Notes: generated from the sequence alone by a model not told the origin. DNA of 64,000 bases from an uncultured Sphingomonadaceae bacterium (GCA_947499975.1 CANMQE010000001.1:682001-746000), one strand, 5' to 3'. Positions 1 through 9,763 are shown, counted from the stretch's first letter. Program-made: numbers and translations.

Positions 1-63
1 CGAAAGAGAAAGGACTACGCGATTTCTTCCGATACTATCAAACGCGAGAGCGGCACGGCCTTC

Positions 64-402
64 ATGCCCAAATTCGATGACTCCGGCCTGCTGACGGCGG
101 TGGTGCAGGACGTTGGCAGCGGTGAAGTGCTGATGGTCGCCTTCATGAACGCAGAGGCGCTCGACGCCACGCGCAAGACGGGCATCGCGCATTTCTATTC
201 GCGCAGCCGCGCCACGCTGTGGATGAAGGGGGAGACGTCCGGCAACACGCTTGGCGTAGAGGAAATACTTGTCGACTGCGATCAGGATGCGCTGATCCTG
301 AAAGCGCGCCCGGCCGGCCCCGCCTGCCACACCGGAGCCCGGTCCTGTTTCTATCGCCGTCTGGTGGGCGAGAGGCTTGAGAAAACAGGAGATCGCTCAT
401 GA
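64..402 (+). CDS. hisI: Phosphoribosyl-AMP cyclohydrolase (HisI)
   Basis: Third step of histidine biosynthesis: opens the purine ring of phosphoribosyl-AMP to give ProFAR in the cytoplasm. The 112 residues contain the family signature ending [10 protein letters not shown] and then [17 protein letters not shown], which carry the zinc and magnesium ligands (DCDQD and two cysteines). The ATG at 64 is the only ATG, GTG or TTG start in view. However, the frame is open to base 1, and the residues just before it (RESGTAF) resemble the normal family N-terminus, so the protein probably begins further upstream. An ATT at 22 lies 7 nt after AGGA. The stop overlaps the next start (ATGA at 399). Identity is certain; only the start is in doubt. 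Confidence 0.93.
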   Translation: MPKFDDSGLLTAVVQDVGSGEVLMVAFMNAEALDATRKTGIAHFYSRSRATLWMKGETSGNTLGVEEILVDCDQDALILKARPAGPACHTGARSCFYRRLVGERLEKTGDRS

Positions 403-2135
403 GCGGCTGGAATGGGCCCACGCGTGATACGCTGTTTATCCTGAATGACCTGCTGAACATAACCGAGGCCGACCTGCCCGGTTATGACGTGCTGGACGAA
501 GAGACCGTTCACGCGCTGGTGGAAGGAATGGACAGGTTCTGCGTGGACGTGCTGGCTCCCCTCAATCCCATTTCCGATGCGCAGGGCTGCACTCGCCACC
601 CGGATGGCAGCGTTTCAACGCCCGAGGGGTTCAAGCAGGCATACGATCAGCTGGTGGAGGCAGGCTGGACCACTCTTGCGGCGCCGGAAGAATACGGCGG
701 GCAAGGCATGCCGCACGTGCTTGGAACGGTGCTGGAAGAATACATGAACTCCGCCTGCGCATCCTTCATGATGTATCCCGGCATTATCGGCGGTGCGACG
801 TCCACCATCATCTCCGCCGGTTCGCAGGAACTGAAGCAGGCATATGCGCCGCGCATCATCAGCGGTGAATGGCTGGCGACGATGGCCTTGACGGAGGGGC
901 ATGCAGGGACCGATCTCGGCCTGATGCGGACCAAGGCAGAACCGCAGGCGGACGGTTCGTACGCCATCAGCGGCGAGAAGATCTTCATCTCGGGCGGCGA
1001 ACATGACCTGACCGAAAACATCGTGCATCTCGTGCTGGCCAAGCTGCCGGATGCCCCGGCGGGGTCGCGCGGCATCTCGCTTTTCCTTGCGCCCAAGATC
1101 CTTCCCGACGGCAGCCGCAACGCAATCACCTGCGCATCCATCGAACATAAGATGGGCCTGAACGGCAGCGCCACCTGCGTGATGAATTTCGATGGTGCGA
1201 AAGGCTGGTTGCTTGGCAAGGAGAACGGCGGCCTGCCCGCGATGTTCATCATGATGAATGCCGCGCGCCTGGCGGTGGGCGTGCAGGGCCTTGCCCATGC
1301 CGAACATTCCTATCAACGCGCGGCAAGCTACGCGCTGGAACGCAAGCAGGGCAGGGGCATGGCCGCGCGGCCAGATCCTGCAGCCGCCGCAGATTCGCTG
1401 CTGGTGCATCCCGATGTTCGACGCATGCTGATGGACGCGCGCGCCTTTACAGAGGGGTTCCGCGCGCTGGTGCTGTGGACGGCGATGGAGATCGACCGGG
1501 CGCATGCCGGCAATGCGGATGCGGAAGCGCTGGTGTCCTTCCTCACCCCGGTTCTGAAGGCCTACGGGAGCGATCGCGGTTTCGAGACAGCGGTCGAGAT
1601 GCAGCAGGTGCTGGGCGGACACGGGTATGTGAAGGAATGGGGAATGGAGCAGATCGTGCGCGATGCCCGTATTGCCATGATCTACGAAGGCGCGAACGGA
1701 GTTCAGGCGCTGGACCTGGCGGGGCGCAAGACCGTGAAGGATGGCGGCGGAACGGCCCGTGCTTTCCTGGACATGGTGGAGAAAGCTGCGAATGACGCGC
1801 CCGATGATATCGGGCAGGCATTAATCGATGCGCTGGAGGATGCGCGCCATGCGCTAGACTGGCTGCTGGAGAATGCCGGAGCCAACCCGGATAACACAGG
1901 CGCCGCGTCATACGCCTTCATGCAGATGATGGGCGTTGTGGCGATTGGCTGGATGTGGGCACGGATGGGGCGTGTCGTAGAAGGGCGCGACGATGAATTT
2001 GCCGCGGCGAAGCGGATAACCGCCCGTCACTACGCACAGCGGTGTCTGCCGCAGACGGCAAGCCTTCGCAGACAGATCCAGGCAGGGGCGGAGAACCTGA
2101 TGGCGCTGCAGCCGGAATCGTTCCTGCGCGGCTAG
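399..2135 (+). CDS. Long acyl-CoA dehydrogenase, DmdC/FadE-like
   Basis: FAD enzyme that forms the alpha-beta double bond of an acyl-CoA thioester. At 578 residues it is longer than classical 380-400 aa dehydrogenases and matches the class with an extra N-terminal stretch and a C-terminal helical domain, which includes 3-methylmercaptopropionyl-CoA dehydrogenases (DmdC). Landmarks are EEYGGQG near residue 100, [13 protein letters not shown] near 160, [10 protein letters not shown] near 405, and YEGANGVQ with the likely catalytic Glu at about 430. It is translationally coupled to hisI by an ATGA overlap. The substrate cannot be read from sequence: general beta-oxidation or DMSP breakdown are both possible. 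Its TAG stop shares the palindrome CTAG with the stop of the facing hydrolase gene. Confidence 0.88.
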   Translation: MSGWNGPTRDTLFILNDLLNITEADLPGYDVLDEETVHALVEGMDRFCVDVLAPLNPISDAQGCTRHPDGSVSTPEGFKQAYDQLVEAGWTTLAAPEEYGGQGMPHVLGTVLEEYMNSACASFMMYPGIIGGATSTIISAGSQELKQAYAPRIISGEWLATMALTEGHAGTDLGLMRTKAEPQADGSYAISGEKIFISGGEHDLTENIVHLVLAKLPDAPAGSRGISLFLAPKILPDGSRNAITCASIEHKMGLNGSATCVMNFDGAKGWLLGKENGGLPAMFIMMNAARLAVGVQGLAHAEHSYQRAASYALERKQGRGMAARPDPAAAADSLLVHPDVRRMLMDARAFTEGFRALVLWTAMEIDRAHAGNADAEALVSFLTPVLKAYGSDRGFETAVEMQQVLGGHGYVKEWGMEQIVRDARIAMIYEGANGVQALDLAGRKTVKDGGGTARAFLDMVEKAANDAPDDIGQALIDALEDARHALDWLLENAGANPDNTGAASYAFMQMMGVVAIGWMWARMGRVVEGRDDEFAAAKRITARHYAQRCLPQTASLRRQIQAGAENLMALQPESFLRG

Positions 2136-2836
2136 GCCTCCAGCAACTCGTCGAACAGGGAGAGCATGGACGACCAGCTCTGCCTATCTGCGCTGGCATC
2201 GAATTGGGTGGCCGGATTGTCGTTAGGCGCGGGATTGGTGAAGCCATGCTTGACGCCCGCGTAGGAATGGAAATGCCAGTTCGCACCGGCATGATCCATC
2301 TCGTTCCAGAATTTCAGCACCTGCTCTCTCGGCACCATCGGATCGGCATCGCCATGGCAGACAAGGATGCGCGCCGAGACCTTGCCGGGCTGCGCCGGAA
2401 GATCCGTATCAAGCAGGCCGTGGAAACTCACCGCAGCCTCAACCGGCGCACCCTCGCGCGCCAGTTCCAGCGCGGCCTGTCCACCCATGCAGAAGCCAAT
2501 GATGAAGATCGGCACACCATCGGCCCCGTCCAGCGTTGCCAGCGCGCGCAGCGAGGCGCGCAGACGCTGACGGTAATGTTCCGGCGTCTCGCGTATTTCG
2601 CTGGCGCAGATGCGCGCATCGTCGAAGCTTTCGGGTCGCTTGCCGTAGAAGTCGCCAATCATTGCAAGGTAGCCCTTGCTGGCGAGATCCCGCGCCTTGG
2701 CCTCCACCGCAGGGGTGGGGTTCATGATGGTGGGGAAGACCAGCACGGCAGCGCGCGGCTTGCCCGAGGGGCGGGCGACGAGGCCTGTCAGAGCCGTGCC
2801 CGCATCCTCGTAGCCTACCTCCTCGAAACCGCTCAT
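2132..2836 (-). CDS. Dienelactone hydrolase family protein
   Basis: Alpha/beta hydrolase of 234 residues. The nucleophile elbow is GFCMGG with Cys at about 116, the acid is Asp in HGDADP at about 165, and the base is His in GVKHGF at about 197. This is the Cys-Asp-His triad of the dienelactone hydrolase (carboxymethylenebutenolidase) family. No signal peptide is present, so it is cytoplasmic. It is the last gene of a leftward operon; its ATG overlaps the cysK stop (ATGA). No aromatic ring-cleavage genes are nearby, so true dienelactone breakdown is not supported and a general esterase or detoxifying role is as likely. Confidence 0.86.
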   Translation of the reverse strand: MSGFEEVGYEDAGTALTGLVARPSGKPRAAVLVFPTIMNPTPAVEAKARDLASKGYLAMIGDFYGKRPESFDDARICASEIRETPEHYRQRLRASLRALATLDGADGVPIFIIGFCMGGQAALELAREGAPVEAAVSFHGLLDTDLPAQPGKVSARILVCHGDADPMVPREQVLKFWNEMDHAGANWHFHSYAGVKHGFTNPAPNDNPATQFDASADRQSWSSMLSLFDELLEA

Positions 2837-3753
2837 TTCTCTGGCCAGAAGTCCGGCACGGAGAAGTAACGCTCACCTGTATCGTAGTTGAAGCCGATCA
2901 CGCGCGTGCCCTCGTCCAGTTCCGCCAGCTTCGTCTCGATTGCCGCCAGCGTGGCGCCAGAGCTGATGCCGACGAGCAGGCCTTCCTCGCGCGCGCAGCG
3001 GCGGGCCATTTCCTTGGCCGCATCCGCAGCCACCTTGATCGCGCCATCGATGGAATCGGTGTGCAGATTGCCGGGGATGAAGCCTGCGCCGATGCCCTGA
3101 ATGGGGTGCGGGCCGGGCTGGCCACCCGAGATGACCGGCGACGCTTCGGGCTCCACTGCATAGGCCTTCATGTCCGGCCAGCTCTTCTTCAGCGCTTCTG
3201 CGCAGCCGGTAAGATGGCCGCCGGTACCGACGCCGGTGATCATGCAGGCAGGCGGGGCGTCCTTGAAATCCTCGTAGATTTCCTTCGCGGTGGTGCGCAC
3301 GTGGACTTCCACGTTCGCCGGGTTTTCAAACTGCTGGGGCATCCACGCATTGTCGGTCTGCTCCACCAGTTCGGCAGCGCGTTCCAGCGCGCCCTTCATG
3401 CCCTTTTCCTTGGGCGTCAGATCGAAGCTTGCACCGTAGGCCAGCATCAGGCGGCGACGCTCTATGCTCATGCTTTCCGGCATCACCAGCACCAGCTTGT
3501 AGCCCTTCACGGCAGCCACCATGGCAAGGCCGATGCCGGTATTGCCACTGGTCGGCTCGATGATCGTGCCGCCCGGTTTCAACTGGCCGGATTTCTCTGC
3601 ATCTTCCACCATGGCCAGCGCGATGCGATCCTTGATTGAACCGCCGGGATTAGCGCGCTCGCTCTTCACCCAGACCTCGTGGTTGGGGAAAAGGCGCGAA
3701 AGGCGGATGTGCGGCGTGTTGCCGATGGATTGCAGGACATTGTCGAATTTCAT
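2833..3753 (-). CDS. cysK: Cysteine synthase A (O-acetylserine sulfhydrylase)
   Basis: PLP enzyme making cysteine from O-acetylserine and sulfide. The 306-residue length is normal. NPGGSIKDR carries the PLP lysine at about 41; PTSGNTG near 70 binds substrate and cofactor; GTGGHLTG forms the phosphate-binding glycine loop; ISSGA follows near the C-terminus. A good Shine-Dalgarno (GGGAGC) precedes the ATG. It lies 3 nt after the MFS transporter gene and overlaps the dienelactone hydrolase gene by 4 nt, so the three form one transcript. The residues fit CysK better than CysM or cystathionine beta-synthase because no extra domain follows the PLP fold. Confidence 0.95.
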   Translation of the reverse strand: MKFDNVLQSIGNTPHIRLSRLFPNHEVWVKSERANPGGSIKDRIALAMVEDAEKSGQLKPGGTIIEPTSGNTGIGLAMVAAVKGYKLVLVMPESMSIERRRLMLAYGASFDLTPKEKGMKGALERAAELVEQTDNAWMPQQFENPANVEVHVRTTAKEIYEDFKDAPPACMITGVGTGGHLTGCAEALKKSWPDMKAYAVEPEASPVISGGQPGPHPIQGIGAGFIPGNLHTDSIDGAIKVAADAAKEMARRCAREEGLLVGISSGATLAAIETKLAELDEGTRVIGFNYDTGERYFSVPDFWPEK

Positions 3754-3756
3754 GGG

Positions 3757-5079
3757 TCAAGCTCCCTTTTCTGCCGGGGCGCGGGCCTTGCTGGCCGCGT
3801 CCGGGGTTTCGTCTCTCTCTACCAATTCTTCAGGCGGGTCGAAGGTCCGGGTCGTGCGCAAAACAGGAAAAAGTACCGCCCACAGCGCGACGGTCGCGAT
3901 GGCGCCAGCGCCGCCCAGCGCCACGGCGGCCACGGGGCCGATCAGGAAGGCAAGGCTGCCGGAGAAGAAATCGCCAAATTCGTTGGATGCGCTGATCGTC
4001 AGCTGCGAAACGGCCGAAACCCTGCCGCGCTTTTCATCCGGCGTATGTAGCTGGATCAGCGACTGGCGGATATAGACGCTGAACATGTCAGCCGCGCCGA
4101 CAATGAACAGCATCGCCAGGCTCAGCGGCATGGATTTGGAGAAGGCGAAAATGATTGTCGCTACGCCAAAAGCGGCGACGGCAAGCAGCATCTTGGGGCC
4201 GACATTCGTCTTCAACGGTCGGAACGAGAAGATCAGCGCCGTAAGAGCCGCGCCGATGGCAGGCGCCATGGCAAGCTGGCTGAGGCCCGTCGCACCCACT
4301 TGCAGGATGTCGCGCGCGTAGACGGGAAACAGCGCCGTTGCCCCGGCCAGGAAAACGGCAAACAGGTCCAGCGTGATGGAGCCGAGCACCATCTTGTTGC
4401 GCCAGACGTATTCCAGCCCCTCGCGCACCTGCTTGATCGGCCGCGCCGGTCCTTTCGGTTTGCCGCGCGGGACATGGCCGATGAAGGACAGTGCAACGGC
4501 GGAAATGGCGAACAGGACGACGGCGGCGGCATAGGGCAGGGCGGGCGAGATATCGTAAAGCACGCCGCCCACTGCCGGCCCCACGATCATGCCTGTCTGC
4601 CAGGCTATGGAAGACAGGGCGATGGCGTTGGGAAGGATCCTGGCAGGTACCAGATTGGGTGCCAGTGCCGATAGCGCAGGCCCGGCAAAGGCACGCGCAA
4701 TGCCCAGCGCCACGGCCACGCTATAAAGCACCCACAGCGTGATGCCGTCCTGCCAGGTGAACAGCGCCAGCGCGCCGGCGCACAGCAATTGCAGCAGCAC
4801 GGTAAGGCGGCCCAGGTTGCGACGGTCGAACCTGTCAGCCGCAAGGCCGGTGAATGGCGTAAGCAGGAAAAGCGGCACGAATTGCAGCAGGCCGATCAGG
4901 GCAAGCTGGCCGGAAGCCTCGCCAACGCCCATGCCGCCATCGCGCGCAAGATTGTAGGTTTGCCAACCGATGATCAGCATCATGGCGTATTGCGCCAGCG
5001 TCATCGTAAGACGGCCGAGCCAGAATGCCCGGAAATTGGCGATGCGGAAAGGAGAAGTCTCGGAACTCACCCGCGCCAC
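3757..5079 (-). CDS. MFS transporter, EntS/MFS_3-type exporter
   Basis: Inner-membrane permease of 440 residues with about 12 hydrophobic segments. The MFS loop signature between helices 2 and 3 is visible as GLAADRFDRR near residue 80. The N-terminal wording (FRIANFRAFWLGR) and DEKRGRVSAVSQL in the second half match the EntS-like MFS_3 family of drug or siderophore exporters. The start is GTG at 5079; an out-of-frame ATG overlaps it. It heads an operon with cysK and a dienelactone hydrolase. The substrate is unknown; a link to cysteine or sulfur metabolism is suggested only by position. Confidence 0.85.
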   Translation of the reverse strand: MARVSSETSPFRIANFRAFWLGRLTMTLAQYAMMLIIGWQTYNLARDGGMGVGEASGQLALIGLLQFVPLFLLTPFTGLAADRFDRRNLGRLTVLLQLLCAGALALFTWQDGITLWVLYSVAVALGIARAFAGPALSALAPNLVPARILPNAIALSSIAWQTGMIVGPAVGGVLYDISPALPYAAAVVLFAISAVALSFIGHVPRGKPKGPARPIKQVREGLEYVWRNKMVLGSITLDLFAVFLAGATALFPVYARDILQVGATGLSQLAMAPAIGAALTALIFSFRPLKTNVGPKMLLAVAAFGVATIIFAFSKSMPLSLAMLFIVGAADMFSVYIRQSLIQLHTPDEKRGRVSAVSQLTISASNEFGDFFSGSLAFLIGPVAAVALGGAGAIATVALWAVLFPVLRTTRTFDPPEELVERDETPDAASKARAPAEKGA

Positions 5080-5150
5080 ATGGCAGCGCCGTTCGCGCTT
5101 GCCAAGCTAATCGAATTTGGGCGGGCTAAAGCAAAGGCCCGGCGCGGGTT

Positions 5151-5489
5151 TCAGCTGCGACGCCGAAGGGCGGGGTTGGGCTGCATTTCCGAAATCATCG
5201 CCTCGAAGGAATCGAAGCGGATGATGCGTTCGAACTGGAAGCCGGCGCGATCGTCGGTCACCCAGATGCAATAGGCCTCTATCCTACCAACGGCAGGCAG
5301 GCGAATGATCATCCGGTCGCCACGGGCAAGCCCGTCCACCTTGTCGACCATGAAACCATGCGCCGAGATGTTGGAGATGTGCAGTTTCAGATCGCCTTGC
5401 TGCAAATGCTCGGCGATGACTGAATAATCCACCGGGTGCCGCGTCGATCGCCGCATATCGGTGACGGAAAGCTGAGCGCCGCCTGCCAT
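5151..5489 (-). CDS. PilZ domain protein
   Basis: A 112-residue single-domain protein. The cyclic-di-GMP binding signature is present in both parts: RRSTR at residues 13-17 (RxxxR), then NISAHG at about 41-46 (D/NxSxxG). The remaining beta strands (MIIRLPAVG, AYCIWVTDDRAGFQFE) fit the six-stranded PilZ barrel. It is probably a cyclic-di-GMP receptor controlling motility, polysaccharide or cell-cycle output through a partner, since it has no effector domain. It stands alone between tyrS and the MFS operon, all leftward. AGGA precedes the ATG. Confidence 0.85.
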   Translation of the reverse strand: MAGGAQLSVTDMRRSTRHPVDYSVIAEHLQQGDLKLHISNISAHGFMVDKVDGLARGDRMIIRLPAVGRIEAYCIWVTDDRAGFQFERIIRFDSFEAMISEMQPNPALRRRS

Positions 5490-5561
5490 GTCCTGCCATT
5501 TCCCTTCGATTGATGTGACCCGAGAATGTCAATCGCACGAAAGGGTGGAATATTCGTAAAG

Positions 5562-6794
5562 TTAGCCCGCTGTAAGAATAGCGTGCCGCTTCTTTCCCAG
5601 GCTGAGGCGGGCCTCGGAGCCTGCCTCCAGCGCGATGAGATGGCCGGCATCTTCAATCACGGTATCGTCCAGCTTCACGGCACCTTCGATAATCTTGCGC
5701 TTGGCCTCGCCATTGGACTTGGTGAAGCCGAGCTGCGTCAGCGCCGCGCCGACCCGGATGCCTTCAGATGGAACCGCAAGGGTCGGCAGATCCTCGCCCC
5801 TACCGTCGCCGGCAAAGGTCTGCTCGGCAGTAGAGCGCGCCGATGCTGCGGCATCATCTCCGCGCACCAGGCGGGTCACCTCGTCGGCCAGCACGATCTT
5901 CGCATGGTTGATCTCGCTGCCTTCCAGCGCCTCCAGCCGGGCAATCTCGTCCAGCGGCAGATCGGTGAACAGCTTCAGGAAGCGGCCCACGTCCCGGTCG
6001 TCCGTATTGCGCCAGAACTGCCAGAAATCGTAGGCGGGCAGCTGGTCCTCGTTCAGCCACACCGCGCCCGACGCCGTCTTGCCCATCTTCTTGCCGTCCG
6101 CCGTGGTCAGCAGCGGCGTGGTGAGGCCATAGAGCTCCGTGCCGTCCATCCGGCGGCCCAGCTCTATACCGTTGACGATATTGCCCCACTGGTCGCTGCC
6201 GCCCATCTGCAGGCGCGCGCCCATTGCCTGCGCCAGGTGACGGAAATCGTAACCCTGCAGGATCATGTAGTTGAATTCGAGGAACGTCATCGGCTGTTCC
6301 CGGTCAAGCCGCAGCTTCACCGAGTCAAAGGACAGCATCCGGTTCACCGTGAAATGCGTGCCCACCTCGCGCAGCATCTCGATATAGCCGATGCTGCCGA
6401 GCCAGTCGTTATTATCGACCATCACCGCATCGGTCGGCCCGTCGCCGAAAGTGATGAGCTTTTCGAACACCTTGCGGATTGACGCCACGTTCTCGTCAAT
6501 GGTTTCGTCCGACAGCATCTTGCGGCTTTCGTCGCGCCCGGTGGGATCGCCGATGCGGGTGGTTGCGCCGCCCATCAGCACGATCGGCTTGTGGCCGGTT
6601 TGCTGGAGTCGGCGCAGCATCATGATCTGCACCAGCGAACCGACGTGGAGCGAAGGAGCAGTAGCGTCAAATCCGATGTAGCCTGGAACGGTCTGTCGCA
6701 CAGCAAGGGCGTCCAGTCCCGCTGCATCGGTCTGTTGATGGACATAACCACGCTCTGAAAGCATCTGGAGCAAATCGGAATCGTAAGTCGTCAT
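5562..6794 (-). CDS. tyrS: Tyrosyl-tRNA synthetase
   Basis: Class I synthetase charging tRNA-Tyr. The 410-residue protein has the HIGH-type motif as HVGS at 50-53 and the KMSKS-type motif as KKMGKT near 234. It has the TyrRS tyrosine-site wording (GGSDQWGN, FLEFNYMILQGYDF) and a C-terminal S4-like RNA-binding domain (IRVGAALTQLGFTKSNGEAKRKI). It is transcribed divergently from the DOMON-like gene across a 64-bp gap. No T-box or other leader element is seen, and the ATG has no strong Shine-Dalgarno. Confidence 0.97.
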   Translation of the reverse strand: MTTYDSDLLQMLSERGYVHQQTDAAGLDALAVRQTVPGYIGFDATAPSLHVGSLVQIMMLRRLQQTGHKPIVLMGGATTRIGDPTGRDESRKMLSDETIDENVASIRKVFEKLITFGDGPTDAVMVDNNDWLGSIGYIEMLREVGTHFTVNRMLSFDSVKLRLDREQPMTFLEFNYMILQGYDFRHLAQAMGARLQMGGSDQWGNIVNGIELGRRMDGTELYGLTTPLLTTADGKKMGKTASGAVWLNEDQLPAYDFWQFWRNTDDRDVGRFLKLFTDLPLDEIARLEALEGSEINHAKIVLADEVTRLVRGDDAAASARSTAEQTFAGDGRGEDLPTLAVPSEGIRVGAALTQLGFTKSNGEAKRKIIEGAVKLDDTVIEDAGHLIALEAGSEARLSLGKKRHAILTAG

Positions 6795-6858
6795 GTCGGG
6801 GGATCTGGCGCCTTGCTAATTGAGAAATCTTGGGGGCGCGTAGCACGGGGACACTTGC

Positions 6859-7404
6859 TTGCAAACGCATGAACTGGTCGCACATGCCAATACTCCACCT
6901 CTGGCCGTACGCAGGGTGGAAGCACGGATACTTTCACTGACAGACAACTGGGTCCGTGTCCGGTGGCGGATAGATGGTCCCTCGAAACTCGTCCTCCCAC
7001 CGTTCGCAGGACGGGGCCGGTCGGATAACCTCTGGGACACCACCTGCTTCGAACTGTTCATAATGGAAAAGGACGGGACGAATTCCTATTCGGAGTTCAA
7101 CCTTTCCCCCTCGGAGCGGTGGGCCGCCTACGATTTCACCGATTACCGTGAAGGCATGACCGAACGGCCTTTCCCACGGGAACCTGACTGCGTGATGCGC
7201 ACTGGCGTGGCGATGGCGATCTTCGATGCCTCCCTTCCGCGCGCGCAAATGCCGGAGCCGCCAGCAGCCATCGGCCTTGCCGCCGTTATCGAGGAAGAAG
7301 GCGGCGTGAAGAGCTACTGGGCGATCTCCCACGCGAAGGATCAGCCCGATTTTCACGATCCCGCTTGCTTCCGAGGCAGTCTTGCGCGAACCCGCGCTGC
7401 ATGA
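6859..7404 (+). CDS. DOMON-like domain protein
   Basis: A 181-residue protein with the DOMON-like beta-sandwich pattern common in sphingomonads: WDTTCFELFI near 55, YSEFNLSPSERWAAYDF near 77, then an immunoglobulin-like tail ending GSLARTRAA. DOMON folds bind haem or sugar, but no axial Met/His pair is obvious and there is no signal peptide. The start is TTG at 6859, because no in-frame ATG or GTG lies between the divergent tyrS start and the conserved region. Its stop overlaps the ATG of the DUF1343 gene (ATGA at 7401), so the two proteins are made together and probably work in one cell-wall or sugar pathway. Biochemical role unknown. Confidence 0.8.
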   Translation: MQTHELVAHANTPPLAVRRVEARILSLTDNWVRVRWRIDGPSKLVLPPFAGRGRSDNLWDTTCFELFIMEKDGTNSYSEFNLSPSERWAAYDFTDYREGMTERPFPREPDCVMRTGVAMAIFDASLPRAQMPEPPAAIGLAAVIEEEGGVKSYWAISHAKDQPDFHDPACFRGSLARTRAA

Positions 7405-8603
7405 AATTCGGAATAGACCGGCTGCTGGCCAAAGCTGAACTGAGAAAGCCGCTCGAAGGAAAGCGGGTGGCGCTTGTCGCGCACCCCGCTTCCGTAACGG
7501 CGGACCTGACGCACAGCCTGGATGCGCTGATCGGTGCCGGGTTGAACGTCACCAGCGCCTTTGGCCCGCAGCACGGCCTGAAGGGCGACAAGCAGGACAA
7601 CATGGTGGAAACGCCGGACGAGGTGGATACCGACTACGGCATCCCCGTGTTCAGCCTGTATGGCGAGGTTCGCCGCCCCACGCCATCCATGATGGATAGC
7701 GCGGACATTTTCCTGTTCGATCTGCAGGATCTGGGCTGCCGGATCTATACCTTCGTCACCACCCTGCTCTATCTGCTGGAAGAGGCGGAAAAGCACGGCA
7801 AGTCCGTGTGGGTTCTGGACCGCCCCAATCCTGCCGGGCGTCCCGTCGAAGGCACATTGCTGGTACCCGGTCACGAAAGTTTCGTGGGCGCCGCGCCCAT
7901 GCCGATGCGCCACGGCCTGACGCTTGGCGAGATGGGGCACTGGTTCATTCGGCATTTCGATCTGAACGTGGACTACCGCGTCATCGCCATGCACGACTGG
8001 CTGCCCGAGGGGCCGGGCCACGGCTGGCCCGAGGGACGCATCTGGATCAATCCCAGTCCCAACGCCGCCAGCCTGAACATGGCGCGGGCCTATGCCGGCA
8101 CGGTGATGATCGAGGGGGCCACGCTGAGCGAGGGGCGCGGCACCACGCGGCCGCTGGAAGTTCTGTTCGGCGCGCCTGACGTGGATGCCAAGGCCGTTCT
8201 ATCGCAGATGCAGCGCCTGGCCCCTGAGTGGCTGACAGGATGCGCCTTGCGCGATTGCTGGTTCGAGCCAACGTTTCACAAGCACACCGGCAAGCTTTGC
8301 AACGCTCTGATGATCCACGCCGAAGGCGCGTTCTACGATCACGATGCCTTCCGCCCGTGGCGTTTGCAGGCGCTGGCGTTCAAGGCAATCCGCAATCTCT
8401 ACGCCGATTATCCGATCTGGCGCGGCAAGGATTTCAAGTACGAATACACCGACGATGTCCTCGCCATCGATGTGATCAACGGCGGGCCGGCCCTGCGGGA
8501 ATGGGTCGATGATGCCGGCGCGCAGCCGGGCGATCTGGACGCCCTCGCGTCAGCAGACGAAGCCGCCTGGCGAGAGGATGTGGCAAACCTGCTGCTTTAT
8601 TGA
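7401..8603 (+). CDS. DUF1343 / NamZ-type exo-beta-N-acetylmuramidase
   Basis: A 400-residue protein of the DUF1343 family, which includes NamZ (GH171), an enzyme that removes terminal MurNAc from peptidoglycan fragments. Recognised by VALVAHPASVT near 25, FGPQHGLKGDKQDNM near 58, FDLQDLGCRIYTF near 110, VLDRPNPAGR near 140 and GTTRPLE near 250. No signal peptide is seen, so it may act in the cytoplasm on recycled muropeptides. The frame extends 12 codons upstream, but the ATG at 7401 forms an ATGA overlap with the DOMON-like gene and matches the usual N-terminus (MKFGIDRLL). Its stop overlaps the facing gene by 7 nt. Confidence 0.84.
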   Translation: MKFGIDRLLAKAELRKPLEGKRVALVAHPASVTADLTHSLDALIGAGLNVTSAFGPQHGLKGDKQDNMVETPDEVDTDYGIPVFSLYGEVRRPTPSMMDSADIFLFDLQDLGCRIYTFVTTLLYLLEEAEKHGKSVWVLDRPNPAGRPVEGTLLVPGHESFVGAAPMPMRHGLTLGEMGHWFIRHFDLNVDYRVIAMHDWLPEGPGHGWPEGRIWINPSPNAASLNMARAYAGTVMIEGATLSEGRGTTRPLEVLFGAPDVDAKAVLSQMQRLAPEWLTGCALRDCWFEPTFHKHTGKLCNALMIHAEGAFYDHDAFRPWRLQALAFKAIRNLYADYPIWRGKDFKYEYTDDVLAIDVINGGPALREWVDDAGAQPGDLDALASADEAAWREDVANLLLY

Positions 8604-8947
8604 GCAGGAACGAGGAGCGCGGACCCTTCCGTCGCCTGAGGAATATCGCGCACATCGCCGTTGCGGCTGACGAGCAGGACGTCGCAGCCATCCACCTCGT
8701 GGTCCAGCGCGTGATAGAGGATCGGCGCGTCAGGATCGGCGGTGTCGCGCCTGATCAGCGGTTGTGCATTCTCTTCACGAACCTTGCGAATGGTGTCCTT
8801 GCAATTCTGCTGCGCCAGGTCGGAAAAATCCGCTGTCGCGGATTGCTGAGGTGCGCTGGCTTGCGCGTCTGCCAACTGCGGGAGCGGTCCTGCGCCGAGC
8901 AGGGGCGCGGACAGGGGAAGGGCGATAAGGGTCAGAGCAGCTTTCAT
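8597..8947 (-). CDS. Small secreted protein of unknown function
   Basis: A 116-residue protein. The chosen ATG (8947) is preceded by AAAGGAG at ideal spacing and opens a clear signal peptide (MKAALTLIALPLSAPLL, likely cleaved after ADAQA). The mature part is short and polar, with two cysteines (QQNCKD and DGCDVL) that could form one disulfide in the periplasm, and the sequence LYHALDHEVDGCDVLLVSR. I recognise no family. It is divergent from a glutathione transferase gene with an 80-bp shared control region, and its 3' end overlaps the DUF1343 gene tail to tail. Confidence 0.7.
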   Translation of the reverse strand: MKAALTLIALPLSAPLLGAGPLPQLADAQASAPQQSATADFSDLAQQNCKDTIRKVREENAQPLIRRDTADPDAPILYHALDHEVDGCDVLLVSRNGDVRDIPQATEGSALLVPAQ

Positions 8948-9027
8948 TGCAGTTTCTCCTTTGGCCGTCATACTAACATTTCGAGGGTGATCCGCCAAAT
9001 GCGCGAGAGACCAGTTGGGAGAGGCGA

Positions 9028-9753
9028 ATGCTAAAGCTCTACAGTTTCGGTCCGGGTGCGAATTCGTTGAAGCCCACTCTCGCGCTTTATGAGAAGGGGC
9101 TGGAATTCGAGCATAGATTGCTGAACCCTGCGAAGTTCGAGCATCACGAGGAATGGTTCAAGGCCATCAATCCGCGCGGCCAGGTTCCCGCGCTGGAGGA
9201 TGACGGGAGGATCGTCACGGAAAGCACGGTGATTTGCGAATACCTGGAAGATGCGCATCCCACCAAAGTGCGCCTGCGGCCCGAAAGCCACTATGACACG
9301 GCGCAAATGCGCGTGTGGACCAAGTGGGTGGACGAGTATTTCTGCTGGTGCGTTTCCACCATCGGGTGGCACCGCCACGTCAGCAAGATGGTGAAAGACT
9401 TGTCGGACGAGGAGTTCGAGCAGGTCGTCGCGCGGATACCCGTGGCCGAACAGCAGGTGAAATGGCGCCGCGCGCGCGAAGGTTTCCCGCAGGATCTGCT
9501 TGACGAAGAGATGCGCAAGATCGCGGTAAGCGTAAAGCGGCTGGACGAGCACCTGCGAGACAACGAGTGGCTGGCGGGCGGTGTCTATTCACTGGCCGAC
9601 ATCTGCAACTTCGCCATCGCCAACGGAATGGAAAAAGGCTTCGCCGATCTGGTGAACGCCGAGGACACGCCCGGCCTCGTGCGCTGGATTACGCAGATCA
9701 ACGATCGTCCCGCGACGAAGGCAATGTTCGCCGCCGTACCACGCGAGTTCTAG
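9028..9753 (+). CDS. Glutathione S-transferase family protein
   Basis: A 241-residue cytosolic GST. The N-terminal thioredoxin-like half begins LKLYSFGPGANSLKP, where Ser/Asn replace the catalytic Tyr or Cys found in other classes. It holds the cis-proline and gamma-glutamyl site as GQVPALEDDG...ESTVICEYL (about 52-75). The C-terminal helical half contains SLADICNFA with the conserved N-capping Asp. The Shine-Dalgarno is GAGAGG. A glutathione synthase gene lies about 8 kb away. Substrate unknown; this could be detoxification, dehalogenase-like or stress-related. Confidence 0.88.
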   Translation: MLKLYSFGPGANSLKPTLALYEKGLEFEHRLLNPAKFEHHEEWFKAINPRGQVPALEDDGRIVTESTVICEYLEDAHPTKVRLRPESHYDTAQMRVWTKWVDEYFCWCVSTIGWHRHVSKMVKDLSDEEFEQVVARIPVAEQQVKWRRAREGFPQDLLDEEMRKIAVSVKRLDEHLRDNEWLAGGVYSLADICNFAIANGMEKGFADLVNAEDTPGLVRWITQINDRPATKAMFAAVPREF

Positions 9754-9763
9754 AGCCGGCGGT

